From assembly GCA_017619335.1 (NCBI GenBank), contig JAFZSP010000101.1, positions 1 to 45,846 on the forward strand: a stretch of DNA of 45,846 bases, in the 5' to 3' direction. Positions 1 to 6,456 of the stretch are shown one piece after another. Every line of letters begins with the position of its first letter. Position 1 is the first letter of the stretch. Source of the DNA: Bacteroidaceae bacterium. Its GTDB lineage: Bacteria > Bacteroidota > Bacteroidia > Bacteroidales > Bacteroidaceae. The notes under the pieces were generated by a model. That model was given only the letters and a program-made list of their open reading frames with translations. It was not told the DNA's origin and searched no databases. Made by a program: the position numbers and the translations under genes.

Positions 1-9
1 ATCCTTATC

Positions 10-67
10 GCGTACCTACGGTACGCATTCCATTAACTGGCACATTACCAGCCATTAAAATGGCTGG
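10..67 (+). repeat. REP-like composite palindrome, left copy
   Basis: Two palindromes in a fixed order: GCGTACC-TAC-GGTACGC at 10-26 and CCAGCCATT..AATGGCTGG at 48-67, joined by a sequence beginning ATTCCATT. The same composite occurs at the right end of the window, once inverted (45473-45531) and once direct (45549-45606). It looks like a REP/BIME-type element of the kind moved by RAYT transposases; that link is inference, and no transposase is present here. Confidence 0.7.
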
Positions 68-112
68 CCGCTCGGCCCAAAGGGACGCTTCACACTTGAA
101 GAACCCCTATTA

Positions 113-127
113 AATGCCTACGGCATT
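113..127. repeat. Short palindrome of the same repeat family
   Basis: AATGCC-TAC-GGCATT is a perfect hairpin with the core GCC-TAC-GGC. The right-end palindrome at 45447-45461 (GATGCC-GTA-GGCATC) has the inverse core. It sits in the gene-free stretch 68-363 together with the large AT palindrome and a heptamer array. Confidence 0.6.
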
Positions 128-188
128 ACTTGCGAAACTTGAGTTCTATTATTTAAAACGCTCTATGTGGAAAAGATGGGGATTAATG

Positions 189-242
189 TTTACCTTATAT
201 TATATAATAATATTATAATATTATTATATAATATAAGGTAAA
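189..242. repeat. Perfect 54-nt AT-rich palindrome
   Basis: Each arm is 27 nt (189-215 and 216-242) with no loop. It opens with TTTACCTTAT, closes with ATAAGGTAAA and is almost pure A/T between. No gene covers it. It could extrude as a cruciform, serve as a terminator-like hairpin or be a protein-binding site. Nothing in the sequence decides between these. Confidence 0.95.
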
Positions 243-282
243 AGTCAGATGACACTTTATTTTTCACGTCGATTTTCCGCAA

Positions 283-317
283 TGTCAGATGTCAGATGTC
301 AGGTGTCAGATGTCAGG
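283..317 (+). repeat. Heptanucleotide tandem array (5 units)
   Basis: Five contiguous 7-bp units, TGTCAGA or TGTCAGG, at 283, 290, 297, 304 and 311. The array lies between the 54-nt palindrome and the promoter at 364-395. Its copy number may vary between strains. Confidence 0.9.
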
Positions 318-363
318 ACGTGCTTGCGCCCCAGTTCTGCAGCGTGCTTTTTTCCCATAATAA

Positions 364-395
364 TTTGGTGGATTCAGAAAAATGTCGTACCTTTG
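364..395 (+). promoter_or_regulatory. Bacteroidetes-type promoter
   Basis: TTTG (364-367), 20-nt spacer, TACCTTTG (388-395), an exact match to the TTTG-N19-21-TAnnTTTG pattern. Predicted transcription start is near 402. The next thing downstream on this strand is a terminator, not a coding region. Confidence 0.75.
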
Positions 396-401
396 CACCG
401 T

Positions 402-578
402 GAATGAGGGAAGTCCCAGGCCGACGCGAATACCGGTAACGCACGATGCCACTGGACGCAAACGCCGCAGCGAATAAAGGCAAACCCGGGAGCCAATAGA
501 CGCTTGACACTTCAAGAATGGACAATTCCTGAAACTTGAAACTTGAAATGAAAAAAGCCTCCTGCGGGAGGCTTTTTT
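402..578 (+). ncRNA. Candidate structured RNA or orphan leader, partly cobalamin-riboswitch-like
   Basis: A strong promoter and a strong terminator bracket about 175 nt without a convincing reading frame. The stretch contains, in order, GGGAA (408-412), GCGAAT (426-431) followed by CCGG, GCCACTG (448-454), and GGGAGCC..AGAC (488-501). Similar short blocks occur in that order in cobalamin riboswitches. The usual 5' helices are missing because the predicted start is only about 6 nt before GGGAA. There is no downstream transporter gene; the next gene is convergent. It may be a riboswitch remnant, a free-standing regulatory RNA or coincidence. Confidence 0.3.
551..578. terminator. Bidirectional intrinsic terminator
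   Basis: The stem GCCTCC-TGC-GGGAGGC is flanked by AAAAAA on the left and TTTTTTT on the right, so it can end transcription on both strands: the RNA candidate from the left and the M56 gene from the right. Confidence 0.9.
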
Positions 579-587
579 TGTAGGTTG

Positions 588-1994
588 TCAGTTGAGTCTG
601 AAGGAGATGGGGAGGAGGAAGCGGACGCGCACGTCCTTGCCTTTGTTCTTTCCGGGTGTCCACTTGGCGTCCATCTTTTTTACGACGCGGACGGCTTCGT
701 CCTTCAGGGCCTGTATGCCGGCGTTGTAGGCATCGACACCGGCTTTTTCCTCATCGGTCATCTCGGGTTTGTAGGCTTTGACGGTGACTTCTGCCTTGCG
801 GCCTGTCACGGAGGAGACCTTGTCAAGGGCTTTCACATCGGTCAGCGTACCGTCTTTCTCCACGACGAACTGTACCATCACACGGCCTTGTACTCCAGCC
901 TCCATCGCTGCGGCAGGATAGCGGGTGGTTTCTGCGATTTTCCTGTAGAGTGCTTCTTCCTTACCAGGGTACTGTGGCAGGACTTCAGCCATCTCATAGA
1001 TGGCGTCGTCATCGTCTGCGGCACTGGCCTGGATGGCATTGTTGTTTTCCACTGCGCCCGTGATGGCACTTCCGGCCAGTGTGCGGGCCATGGCATCGAC
1101 GTTACTGAGCAGCAGCATGGCAGCGGCTGCGGGCACGAAGAAGATGTATTTCAGCATCCCCGTTCGGCGGGTTCTTGTTGCGTTCATCATCATGATTCTG
1201 CGTTTTAAGGGTAAGACATTGAAGTTATTTGCAAGTGTAGCTACATGCTGTTGACTGGCGAAGCCGAGGAGGTGGTACTGGTAGGTGCGACGGTCGGCAT
1301 CCTTGCCCACGACGGCGGCATCTGCGATGAACTCCAGGTTCAGCCTCACCTCCCTGCGGAGCACCCACGTGGCGGGATTCCACCAGAAGAGGATGCAGAA
1401 GAGTTGGGCCAGAAGGATGTCCATGGTGTGTCCTTCGCGGACGTGTGTCCGCTCGTGAATCAGTACCTCGCGGAGTTCATTTTCGCCCATTTCATCGGAA
1501 GAAAGGAAGATCCAGGGGCCGAAGCTGAAGGGGCTGCACGAGCGGGGATAGCGATAGACGGTTTGTCCGAGGACGGTCTCTCGCGCGCACGTGAACCTTA
1601 AATAAATTATGTATCCGAGCTGCCACAGCAGTTTGGCCGTGAACCACGCGACAGGAATCAGATAGATGATGCCCCAAAGGATGAAGAAGCCCACGACCCA
1701 CATCCCGCAGCCCGGTTCGGTCTGGTGCACGCCCAGAAAGGCGACGCGCTGTGCCGTCACGTCCAGCGTGGGGAGGACATACGAGGCGTAGGCCTCGGCC
1801 ATTTCTGCTGTCTCGGCCTGTGTGGCCATCCATCCCTGCAGGTTCCACAGGGGCAGCAGCAGGGCAGTGGCATAGATGCCGAGGAGCATCACGCGGCGGA
1901 TGCCGAAGTAGGTGTCGCGGTGCATCAGTGTCTGGAAGAGCAGGCACAGCAGCGCCAGGATGAGATTGGCTTTTATGATGTAAATGAGCAACAT
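588..1994 (-). CDS. M56 family (BlaR1/MecR1-type) membrane metallopeptidase with TonB-like C-terminus
   Basis: Predicted 468-aa inner-membrane sensor peptidase. Known members of the family sense an envelope signal and relieve repression by the partner BlaI-type repressor. Several hydrophobic segments occupy the first ~135 residues. The zinc motif HERTH is at about 180-184, followed by VREGHTMD. A further membrane segment (YIFFVPAAAAMLLL) precedes a periplasmic tail resembling the TonB C-terminal domain (RYPAAAMEAGVQGRVMVQF), a combination common in Bacteroidetes. An upstream in-frame ATG at 2069 would add 25 residues, but these are encoded by an AT-rich short-tandem repeat and would overlap the repressor gene, so the ATG at 1994 is preferred. 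The gene lies 55 nt after the BlaI-like gene and ends at the 551-578 terminator, giving a two-gene operon. The signal sensed is unknown. Confidence 0.88.
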   Translation of the reverse strand: MLLIYIIKANLILALLCLLFQTLMHRDTYFGIRRVMLLGIYATALLLPLWNLQGWMATQAETAEMAEAYASYVLPTLDVTAQRVAFLGVHQTEPGCGMWVVGFFILWGIIYLIPVAWFTAKLLWQLGYIIYLRFTCARETVLGQTVYRYPRSCSPFSFGPWIFLSSDEMGENELREVLIHERTHVREGHTMDILLAQLFCILFWWNPATWVLRREVRLNLEFIADAAVVGKDADRRTYQYHLLGFASQQHVATLANNFNVLPLKRRIMMMNATRTRRTGMLKYIFFVPAAAAMLLLSNVDAMARTLAGSAITGAVENNNAIQASAADDDDAIYEMAEVLPQYPGKEEALYRKIAETTRYPAAAMEAGVQGRVMVQFVVEKDGTLTDVKALDKVSSVTGRKAEVTVKAYKPEMTDEEKAGVDAYNAGIQALKDEAVRVVKKMDAKWTPGKNKGKDVRVRFLLPISFRLN

Positions 1995-1997
1995 AGG

Positions 1998-2045
1998 AAT
2001 GCAGAATGAAAAATGAAAAATGAAGAATGAAGAATGAAGAATGGA
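1998..2045. repeat. Short-tandem repeat between repressor and sensor genes
   Basis: Iterated GAATGCA, GAATGAA, AAATGAA and GAATGAA units fill the gap between the BlaI-like stop and the preferred M56 start. Translated in frame they give an SFFIFHFSF-like tract at the front of the longer M56 reading. Such stuttered repeats are frequent between genes in this genome type. Confidence 0.75.
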
Positions 2046-2049
2046 CAAT

Positions 2050-2412
2050 TTACGCTTTGCCATTTTCAATCTCCTGGATAATTTCCTGGAGGTCTTTTGG
2101 TGTGAGGCGTTGGTCGCGGGCGAAGAAGGTGACCATCTCCTTGAACGAGTCGGAGAAGTAATCTCTCACGAATCCTGCGACGCGAGTGCGCTTGTACTCT
2201 GACTGCGTCACTGTGGGGTCATAGAAATAGGTCTTGCCCACGTGGACACCTTTGACATACCCCTTGCTCTCCAAGTTCTTGAAGACAGAGGCCAGGGTGG
2301 TGTAGGGCGGCTGCGGTTCCGGGTACTGCGCCAGCACCTCTTTCACGGAGCAATGGCCCAGTTGCCAGATGATGACCATTGCCTGTTCTTCTTGAATCGT
2401 CAGTTTCTCCAT
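2050..2412 (-). CDS. BlaI/MecI/CopY family transcriptional repressor
   Basis: A 120-aa winged-helix repressor of normal length for the Penicillinase_R family. The N-terminal wing-helix covers about residues 3-80 (LTIQEEQAMVIIWQLG, then VKEVLAQYPEPQPPYTTLASVFKNLESKGYV) and a C-terminal dimerisation helix follows (SFKEMVTFFARDQRLTPKDLQEIIQ). Family members bind operator dyads as dimers and are cleaved or released when the M56 partner is activated. The gene is first in a two-gene operon with the M56 peptidase. Its promoter overlaps a TACGA-N5-TCGTA dyad with a second similar dyad 65 bp upstream, so autoregulation is likely (inference). No beta-lactamase or other obvious target is adjacent, so the regulon is unclear. 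Confidence 0.93.
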   Translation of the reverse strand: MEKLTIQEEQAMVIIWQLGHCSVKEVLAQYPEPQPPYTTLASVFKNLESKGYVKGVHVGKTYFYDPTVTQSEYKRTRVAGFVRDYFSDSFKEMVTFFARDQRLTPKDLQEIIQEIENGKA

Positions 2413-2486
2413 TTTCTTTCTTCATTTTTCTGATGGAATCCATCTGTTTTCTTTGTACGAATCCATCGTTTTTATCGTTTGACGCC

Positions 2487-2518
2487 GCAAATTACGACAT
2501 TTTCGTAGATATGTGCAA
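2487..2518 (-). promoter_or_regulatory. Promoter of the BlaI-M56 operon
   Basis: Read on the minus strand: TTGC (2518-2515), 20-nt spacer, TAATTTGC (2494-2487), a good Bacteroidetes promoter. The predicted start near 2480 gives a leader of about 68 nt. The -7 element overlaps the operator-like dyad at 2493-2507. Confidence 0.65.
2493..2507. promoter_or_regulatory. Operator-like dyad O1 (BlaI site candidate)
   Basis: Perfect inverted repeat TACGA-CATTT-TCGTA overlapping the -7 element of the BlaI-M56 promoter, the position expected for a repressor site. The assignment to this BlaI protein is inferred from position and from the matching dyad at 2558-2572. Confidence 0.6.
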
Positions 2519-2557
2519 GAGAAAGCACGTTAAACTGTGTTAACGAGCCGAAGAATC

Positions 2558-2572
2558 TACGATTTTTTCGGA
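2558..2572. promoter_or_regulatory. Operator-like dyad O2
   Basis: TACGA-TTTTT-TCGGA has the same 5-5-5 geometry as O1 with one mismatched position. It lies 65 bp from O1 in the gap before the TIGR04076 stop codon. Paired sites are common for dimeric BlaI repressors. Confidence 0.5.
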
Positions 2573-2583
2573 GATGCCTTGTT

Positions 2584-2895
2584 TTAAGCTGGGTCGGGCA
2601 CCACTTCGATGTAGAAACTGAAGGGCCGGAAGCCGTCGTTACAACTGATCATGGCGCTCATCGGGTTCTGCATCCAGCCGTCATAGAAGTTGCCTTCCCC
2701 TCGGGCCAGTGCTTCCACGAATTCACGCATGGAGCCCCAGGCCGCGGGACATAAGCCTTGGGGGCACGCCCCGTTCTCAGAAATCCATTCCTGTCCCTGC
2801 AGAACATCACAAGTGTGCTCGATGGGATTCTCATATTGTGCCATCAGGTCTGGATAGACGGTCTGGCGCACGGCTGTTATTCGGACTTTATTCAT
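2584..2895 (-). CDS. TIGR04076 family protein
   Basis: A 103-aa protein beginning MNKVRITAVRQTVYPDL. It shows the conserved layout of the TIGR04076 family: an N-terminal strand, then a Cys-containing core (GQEWISENGACPQGLCPAAWGSM), then a C-terminal strand pair (MISCNDGFRPFSFYIEVV). The family has no established function; conserved cysteines suggest metal or redox chemistry (inference). The ATG at 2895 is chosen because a TACTTTTG box (2928-2935) lies just upstream and because the much longer in-frame reading runs antisense through the GH35 gene. It is divergent from GH35 and probably monocistronic. Confidence 0.8.
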   Translation of the reverse strand: MNKVRITAVRQTVYPDLMAQYENPIEHTCDVLQGQEWISENGACPQGLCPAAWGSMREFVEALARGEGNFYDGWMQNPMSAMISCNDGFRPFSFYIEVVPDPA

Positions 2896-2927
2896 CGTTG
2901 TTTCAGTTTCTTCTGTCGTTTTGGCGG

Positions 2928-2935
2928 CAAAAGTA
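2928..2935 (-). promoter_or_regulatory. -7 element for the TIGR04076 gene
   Basis: TACTTTTG on the minus strand fits TAnnTTTG, about 33 nt before the ATG at 2895. No clear -33 TTTG is seen. Confidence 0.5.
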
Positions 2936-3009
2936 ATAAAAAGTGGAGAAATGAGCGTCGGAAGTAGTAAGTTTTTGCTCATTTCTGCCTCTGTTTCCCA
3001 CATTATTCC

Positions 3010-3017
3010 TATCTTTG
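3010..3017 (+). promoter_or_regulatory. -7 element for the GH35 gene
   Basis: TATCTTTG fits TAnnTTTG and lies 28 nt before the GH35 ATG. The upstream -33 match is weak. Confidence 0.5.
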
Positions 3018-3045
3018 CCACCAAAATGTCGAAATAGCGTCCTGT

Positions 3046-5214
3046 ATGAAGTGTAAAGTTATCCTCTCTGTCCTTGCTTTTTTCGCGGGCTTTGCTTCTT
3101 TCACAGCAGCCCAACCGACCGTCCCCCTTACTGCCCCCGAACCAGCGCAGGTGCCCACTGTCACGTGGGACCGTCACAGCCTGATGCTGGATGGACGCAG
3201 GGTGGTGCCCGTGATGGGCGAGATTCATTATTCCCGTGTGCCGGCGAACGAGTGGCAGCAGGAGATCCAGAAGATGAAAGCTGGCGGCGTGACCTTCATT
3301 GCCACCTACGTCTTCTGGAACCACATAGAAGAGCAGCAGGGCATCTTCGACTGGAGCGGCCAGCGCTGCCTGCGCCGTTTCCTGGAGCTGTGCCGTCAGG
3401 AGGGGCTGCCTGTCTGTCTGCGCATCGGTCCTTACTGTCATGGTGAAGCCCGTTGCGGAGGCATCCCAGACTGGGTGGTGAGCTCGGGCTGTCGGCTGCG
3501 CTCGCAGGATCCGCAGTTCCTCTCCTACGTGGAAGCCCTCTACCGCCAGGTGTTCACCCAGGTGCAGGGGTTGCTGTGGAAAGACGGAGGACCCGTTATT
3601 GCCTGCCAGTTTGACAATGAATATGGCGGCGACGGCGCCTACCTGATGGCCCTGAAAGAAATCGCCCTGCGGGCAGGCTTCGACCTCCCGTTCTACACCC
3701 GCACAGGTTGGCCGGCACTGAGGAAGCCCACGCCCTTCGGAGAGATGATACCCCTCTATGGCGACTATGCCGACGGCTTCTGGGATCGCAACACCACAGA
3801 GGGCAGCGGCAGTTACTGGAAGGCTTTCCACTTCAGCAGCCCCCTGCAACTCCCCCAAGGGGGAGAGGCCATGGGAGCGCTGGACAACGCAAACGCCCAG
3901 CCCTCCACTCTCAACCCTCCACCCTCCACTCTCAACTCTCCACCCGCCTATCCCTACTTCACCTGTGAACTCGGTGGCGGCATGATGACCTCCTACCACC
4001 GTCGTGTCTTCCTCTATCCGGAAGACGCCTACGCGATGGCGCTCGTCAAGCTCGGATGCGGGTCCAACCTCTTGGGGTATTATATGTATCACGGCGGCAC
4101 CAACCCCGATGGACACCTGACAGACCTCAACGAGAAGCAGCGCACCCCTGTCACCAATCACAACGACCTCCCTGTGAAGACCTACGACTTCCAGGCTCCG
4201 CTGGGTGAGTTCGGACAGAAGTACCCTCATTATTATGGTCTGAGACCCCTGCATCTGTTCATGCACGACTTCGGCGAGTTGCTGGCACCCATGGAGGCAA
4301 CCTTCCCTCTGGCCCCCCTTTCTTCCCCCAAGGGGGAAACTATAGTGAAAGGAGATGATAGCAGACTCCGCTGGAGTTACCGCACAAATGTCTCCCCCTC
4401 GGGGGACGAACGAGGGACTGCAGCCTTCGTCTTTGTGAACAATTACGAACGCTTTGCCTCCCTCTCTGCCAAGCGCGGCGTGCAGTTCTCGGTCTGTGGT
4501 GTGACCTTCCCGCGAAGGCCCCTCACCATTCCTGCAGGGACGATGACGGTCTTCCCAGTGAACCTGCCCATCGGGTCGGCACTGCTCACCTACGCCACCG
4601 CCCAGCCTGTGGCACAGAGGGATGGAAAAGTGTGGTTTGAACAGAAGGACGGCATCGCTGCTGAATTCTGCTGGGACGGTAAGGTCAGAACCATCAAGCG
4701 CACCAGTTTGACAGAACCTTTTGCCACGCTCGGAGGACAGCAGCTCTTCCTCATCACCACGAACCAGGCAGAGCACCTTTTCCTGGAAGAAAAACTGCCA
4801 CAAGCGCTTCCCGAGTTCAAGGTTTCCGTGAGTCTCGTCCGTGAAGCAGGTCCGTCACGAACCATCACCACGGGTGTGGCCAAAGTGGCGGAAGAGCCGG
4901 AAGATGCTGATTTCGAGTCTGCTGCCATTTACAGAATCACGCTGCCCACAGAAGCTGCCGCACGACAATCCCTCCTTCAAATACGTTATCGGGGAGATGT
5001 GGCTCGCCTCTATGCACAAGGCCGCCTCATCGATGACAACTTCTACAACGGCCGCCCCTTCCTGTATGGTCTCTGGCGGTTGTCACCTGATGTAAAAGAA
5101 CTGGAACTGCGTATTCTGCCCCTGCAGGCAGACATGCCTGTTTATTTCCCGCGTGAGGCAGATACCACACCCGGCCAGGCTGTACTCGGCGCAGCGCTGC
5201 TGCCCAGAGAATAG
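3046..5214 (+). CDS. Glycoside hydrolase family 35 beta-galactosidase (secreted)
   Basis: A 722-aa protein with a signal peptide (about 1-22, ending FTAAQ). A GH35 TIM barrel starts near residue 40 (FxxxGEIHYSRVP, TYVFWNHIEEQQGIFDW, GPYCHGEARCGGIPDWV). The acid/base Glu is E192 in QFDNEYGG and the nucleophile is E308 in FTCELGGGM. The family retains configuration and removes terminal beta-galactose. Beta-sandwich domains follow to the C-terminus (GRPFLYGLW). Two stretches, about residues 266-302 and 425-459, are encoded by intergenic-type repeats inserted in frame; the first sits just ahead of the nucleophile strand. The gene overlaps the convergent GH43-like gene by 73 nt. It has no Sus genes beside it and is probably not part of the mannan PUL. 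Confidence 0.9.
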   Translation: MKCKVILSVLAFFAGFASFTAAQPTVPLTAPEPAQVPTVTWDRHSLMLDGRRVVPVMGEIHYSRVPANEWQQEIQKMKAGGVTFIATYVFWNHIEEQQGIFDWSGQRCLRRFLELCRQEGLPVCLRIGPYCHGEARCGGIPDWVVSSGCRLRSQDPQFLSYVEALYRQVFTQVQGLLWKDGGPVIACQFDNEYGGDGAYLMALKEIALRAGFDLPFYTRTGWPALRKPTPFGEMIPLYGDYADGFWDRNTTEGSGSYWKAFHFSSPLQLPQGGEAMGALDNANAQPSTLNPPPSTLNSPPAYPYFTCELGGGMMTSYHRRVFLYPEDAYAMALVKLGCGSNLLGYYMYHGGTNPDGHLTDLNEKQRTPVTNHNDLPVKTYDFQAPLGEFGQKYPHYYGLRPLHLFMHDFGELLAPMEATFPLAPLSSPKGETIVKGDDSRLRWSYRTNVSPSGDERGTAAFVFVNNYERFASLSAKRGVQFSVCGVTFPRRPLTIPAGTMTVFPVNLPIGSALLTYATAQPVAQRDGKVWFEQKDGIAAEFCWDGKVRTIKRTSLTEPFATLGGQQLFLITTNQAEHLFLEEKLPQALPEFKVSVSLVREAGPSRTITTGVAKVAEEPEDADFESAAIYRITLPTEAAARQSLLQIRYRGDVARLYAQGRLIDDNFYNGRPFLYGLWRLSPDVKELELRILPLQADMPVYFPREADTTPGQAVLGAALLPRE
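3840..3950 (+). repeat. In-frame repeat insertion 1 in the GH35 gene
   Basis: A CTCCCCC-AA-GGGGGAG hairpin (3850-3865) followed by tandem CCCTCCACTCTCAA-like units (about 3900-3945), both of intergenic character. They keep the reading frame and encode a Gln/Pro/Ser/Thr/Asn-rich linker (QPSTLNPPPSTLNSPP). Confidence 0.75.
4316..4410 (+). repeat. In-frame repeat insertion 2 in the GH35 gene
   Basis: Two hairpins of the same class, TTCCCCC-AA-GGGGGAA (4323-4338) and TCCCCC-TC-GGGGGA (4393-4406), about 55 bp apart, keep the reading frame. They encode a hydrophilic segment (PLSSPKGETIVKGDDS..NVSPSGDERG) in the region after the catalytic barrel. Confidence 0.7.
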
Positions 5215-6218
5215 CCGATGCCCCCTCCATTACTGTCAAAGGAGATATCACGGATGTATGTGGAACGGTGCTCCTCCCCTTGTTGCAGGTTCTTGGCCTC
5301 AAAGAGGAGAGCGAGGGTGCCGTCTGTCTTGGGGACGATGCAGATATTGGAAGTGCCGTAGTAGGTGGAGTCGGCCAGTGTGAGCGGTTCCGTGGCTTTG
5401 GTCCAGGAGGCGGGATCCAGCAGATCGGCTTCTGCATCTGCCGTGAGACACCCTAAGCTGTTGAAGACCGTCCAGATGCCGCTGGCAGAATAGAAGATGC
5501 AGACTCGACGGCCATCAGGAGTGAGACAGGCCTGGGGATTCTCGTTCACATAGATGGGGTAGGCGGAACGGCTGCCGTCGGGATTGATCCACTGGCGTTC
5601 CCACTCCAGATCAGGGGAGGAAAGCATCACGCGCTGGGAAGCAACGGTGCAGGGGTCGCTCAACTGGGCGATATAGATACACTGTGTCTCTGTCTCGGCA
5701 CGACGCTGGGGCCATCCGGACCAGAGGAGGTACAGCCGGTCGTCTGGCATCACGAGGACGTTGGGATGCAGGCCGAAGTTCCATTCAGGATTGGTCTGCA
5801 AGGCTCCGCAGAGCTGCCATGAACCAGTGGTGGAGTCTTGCTCGGAACACGTGAGGACATAGAGCTGGTGATTGTCTGTATTGCCGTCGTCAGCTTCAAA
5901 ATAGATATACCATTGCCCTCGGATATAGTGCATTTCCGGAGCCCAGAAATGGTCCATGTGCAGGCTGTCTGGACGCCAGGCGATATACTCTTTGGCTTCA
6001 GGGATGTTCCGCAGATCGTCTGTGACGCGGAAACGGATGGTCTCGTCATCGGGCTGACAGGTGAAATAATACTTGCCCTCATGCAGGATGGCGTGCGGGT
6101 AGCTGCACGAGTCCATCAGCAGGGTCATGTCTCCAGTGGAAGAGGAGGGGAGAGCGCGCTTTTGCTCCTGGCATGAGATAAAGAGCGCCAGAGAGAGTAG
6201 GGATAAGAAATATTTCAT
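5142..6218 (-). CDS. Glycoside hydrolase family 43-like lipoprotein
   Basis: A 358-aa protein from the ATG at 6218, chosen because it begins a lipoprotein signal (LALFISC, Cys16). The fold is a five-bladed GH43 propeller: SYPHAILHEGKYYFTC (blade 1), WAPEMHYIRGQWYIYFEA (second conserved acidic region) and VNENPQACLTPDGRRVCIFYSASG, which carries the Glu of the usual NEGPQ general-acid motif. Oddity: the general-base Asp normally found in a (A)DP-x-hydrophobic motif is replaced here, giving SYPHA. The enzyme may be inactive, altered or a binding protein. Family activities are arabinofuranosidase, xylosidase or galactosidase; the substrate cannot be told. The C-terminus runs 73 nt into the convergent GH35 gene, suggesting loss of an earlier stop. 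Confidence 0.78.
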   Translation of the reverse strand: MKYFLSLLSLALFISCQEQKRALPSSSTGDMTLLMDSCSYPHAILHEGKYYFTCQPDDETIRFRVTDDLRNIPEAKEYIAWRPDSLHMDHFWAPEMHYIRGQWYIYFEADDGNTDNHQLYVLTCSEQDSTTGSWQLCGALQTNPEWNFGLHPNVLVMPDDRLYLLWSGWPQRRAETETQCIYIAQLSDPCTVASQRVMLSSPDLEWERQWINPDGSRSAYPIYVNENPQACLTPDGRRVCIFYSASGIWTVFNSLGCLTADAEADLLDPASWTKATEPLTLADSTYYGTSNICIVPKTDGTLALLFEAKNLQQGEEHRSTYIRDISFDSNGGGIGYSLGSSAAPSTAWPGVVSASRGK

Positions 6219-6239
6219 TGTGTTGATTCTTTTGCGGTG

Positions 6240-6247
6240 CAAAGTTA
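6240..6247 (-). promoter_or_regulatory. -7 element for the GH43-like gene
   Basis: TAACTTTG on the minus strand (TAnnTTTG), 22-29 nt before the ATG at 6218. The rest of the 6248-6456 gap is AT-rich and should hold the PUL promoter on the plus strand. A TTACTTTGCC box near 6373-6382 is the best candidate for that but is not a full match. Confidence 0.5.
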
Positions 6248-6456
6248 TTAAAAATGTCTTAATTGAGAAAATTTCGGGTCAATTGTTTGCTTTTCGAGTG
6301 CAAAAAAGTTGTCCTGAACGATTTTTTGCTTGTTTTGAAGAGCATTTTTCCTTCTTATTTAATAAAAAGATGTTACTTTGCCGCATCAAAACGCCAAAAC
6401 GAGAAAAAAACAATCCAAAATCATCAATAACAACCTTCATTCACCCTTCAAAAACG

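Noticed and set aside
283..317. CRISPR array
   Set aside because: Units are 7 bp, contiguous and without spacers; no cas gene in the window.
402..578. RNase P RNA
   Set aside because: The GAGGGAAGTCCC start resembles the RNase P GAGGAAAGTCC block, but the other conserved cores are missing and the length is too short.
2584..4803. 739-aa minus-strand open frame
   Set aside because: Only its last 103 codons form a recognisable protein; the rest is antisense to the GH35 gene, whose family motifs are clear. The start at 2895 has its own -7 box.
3046..6218. GH35 and GH43-like genes as part of the mannan PUL
   Set aside because: GH43 is on the opposite strand, GH35 ends convergently with it, and neither activity fits alpha-mannan.
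6127..6456. Upstream extension of the GtaA-like gene
   Set aside because: The AT-rich, promoter-like stretch overlaps the GH43-like 5' end, and the lipoprotein signal begins at 6457.
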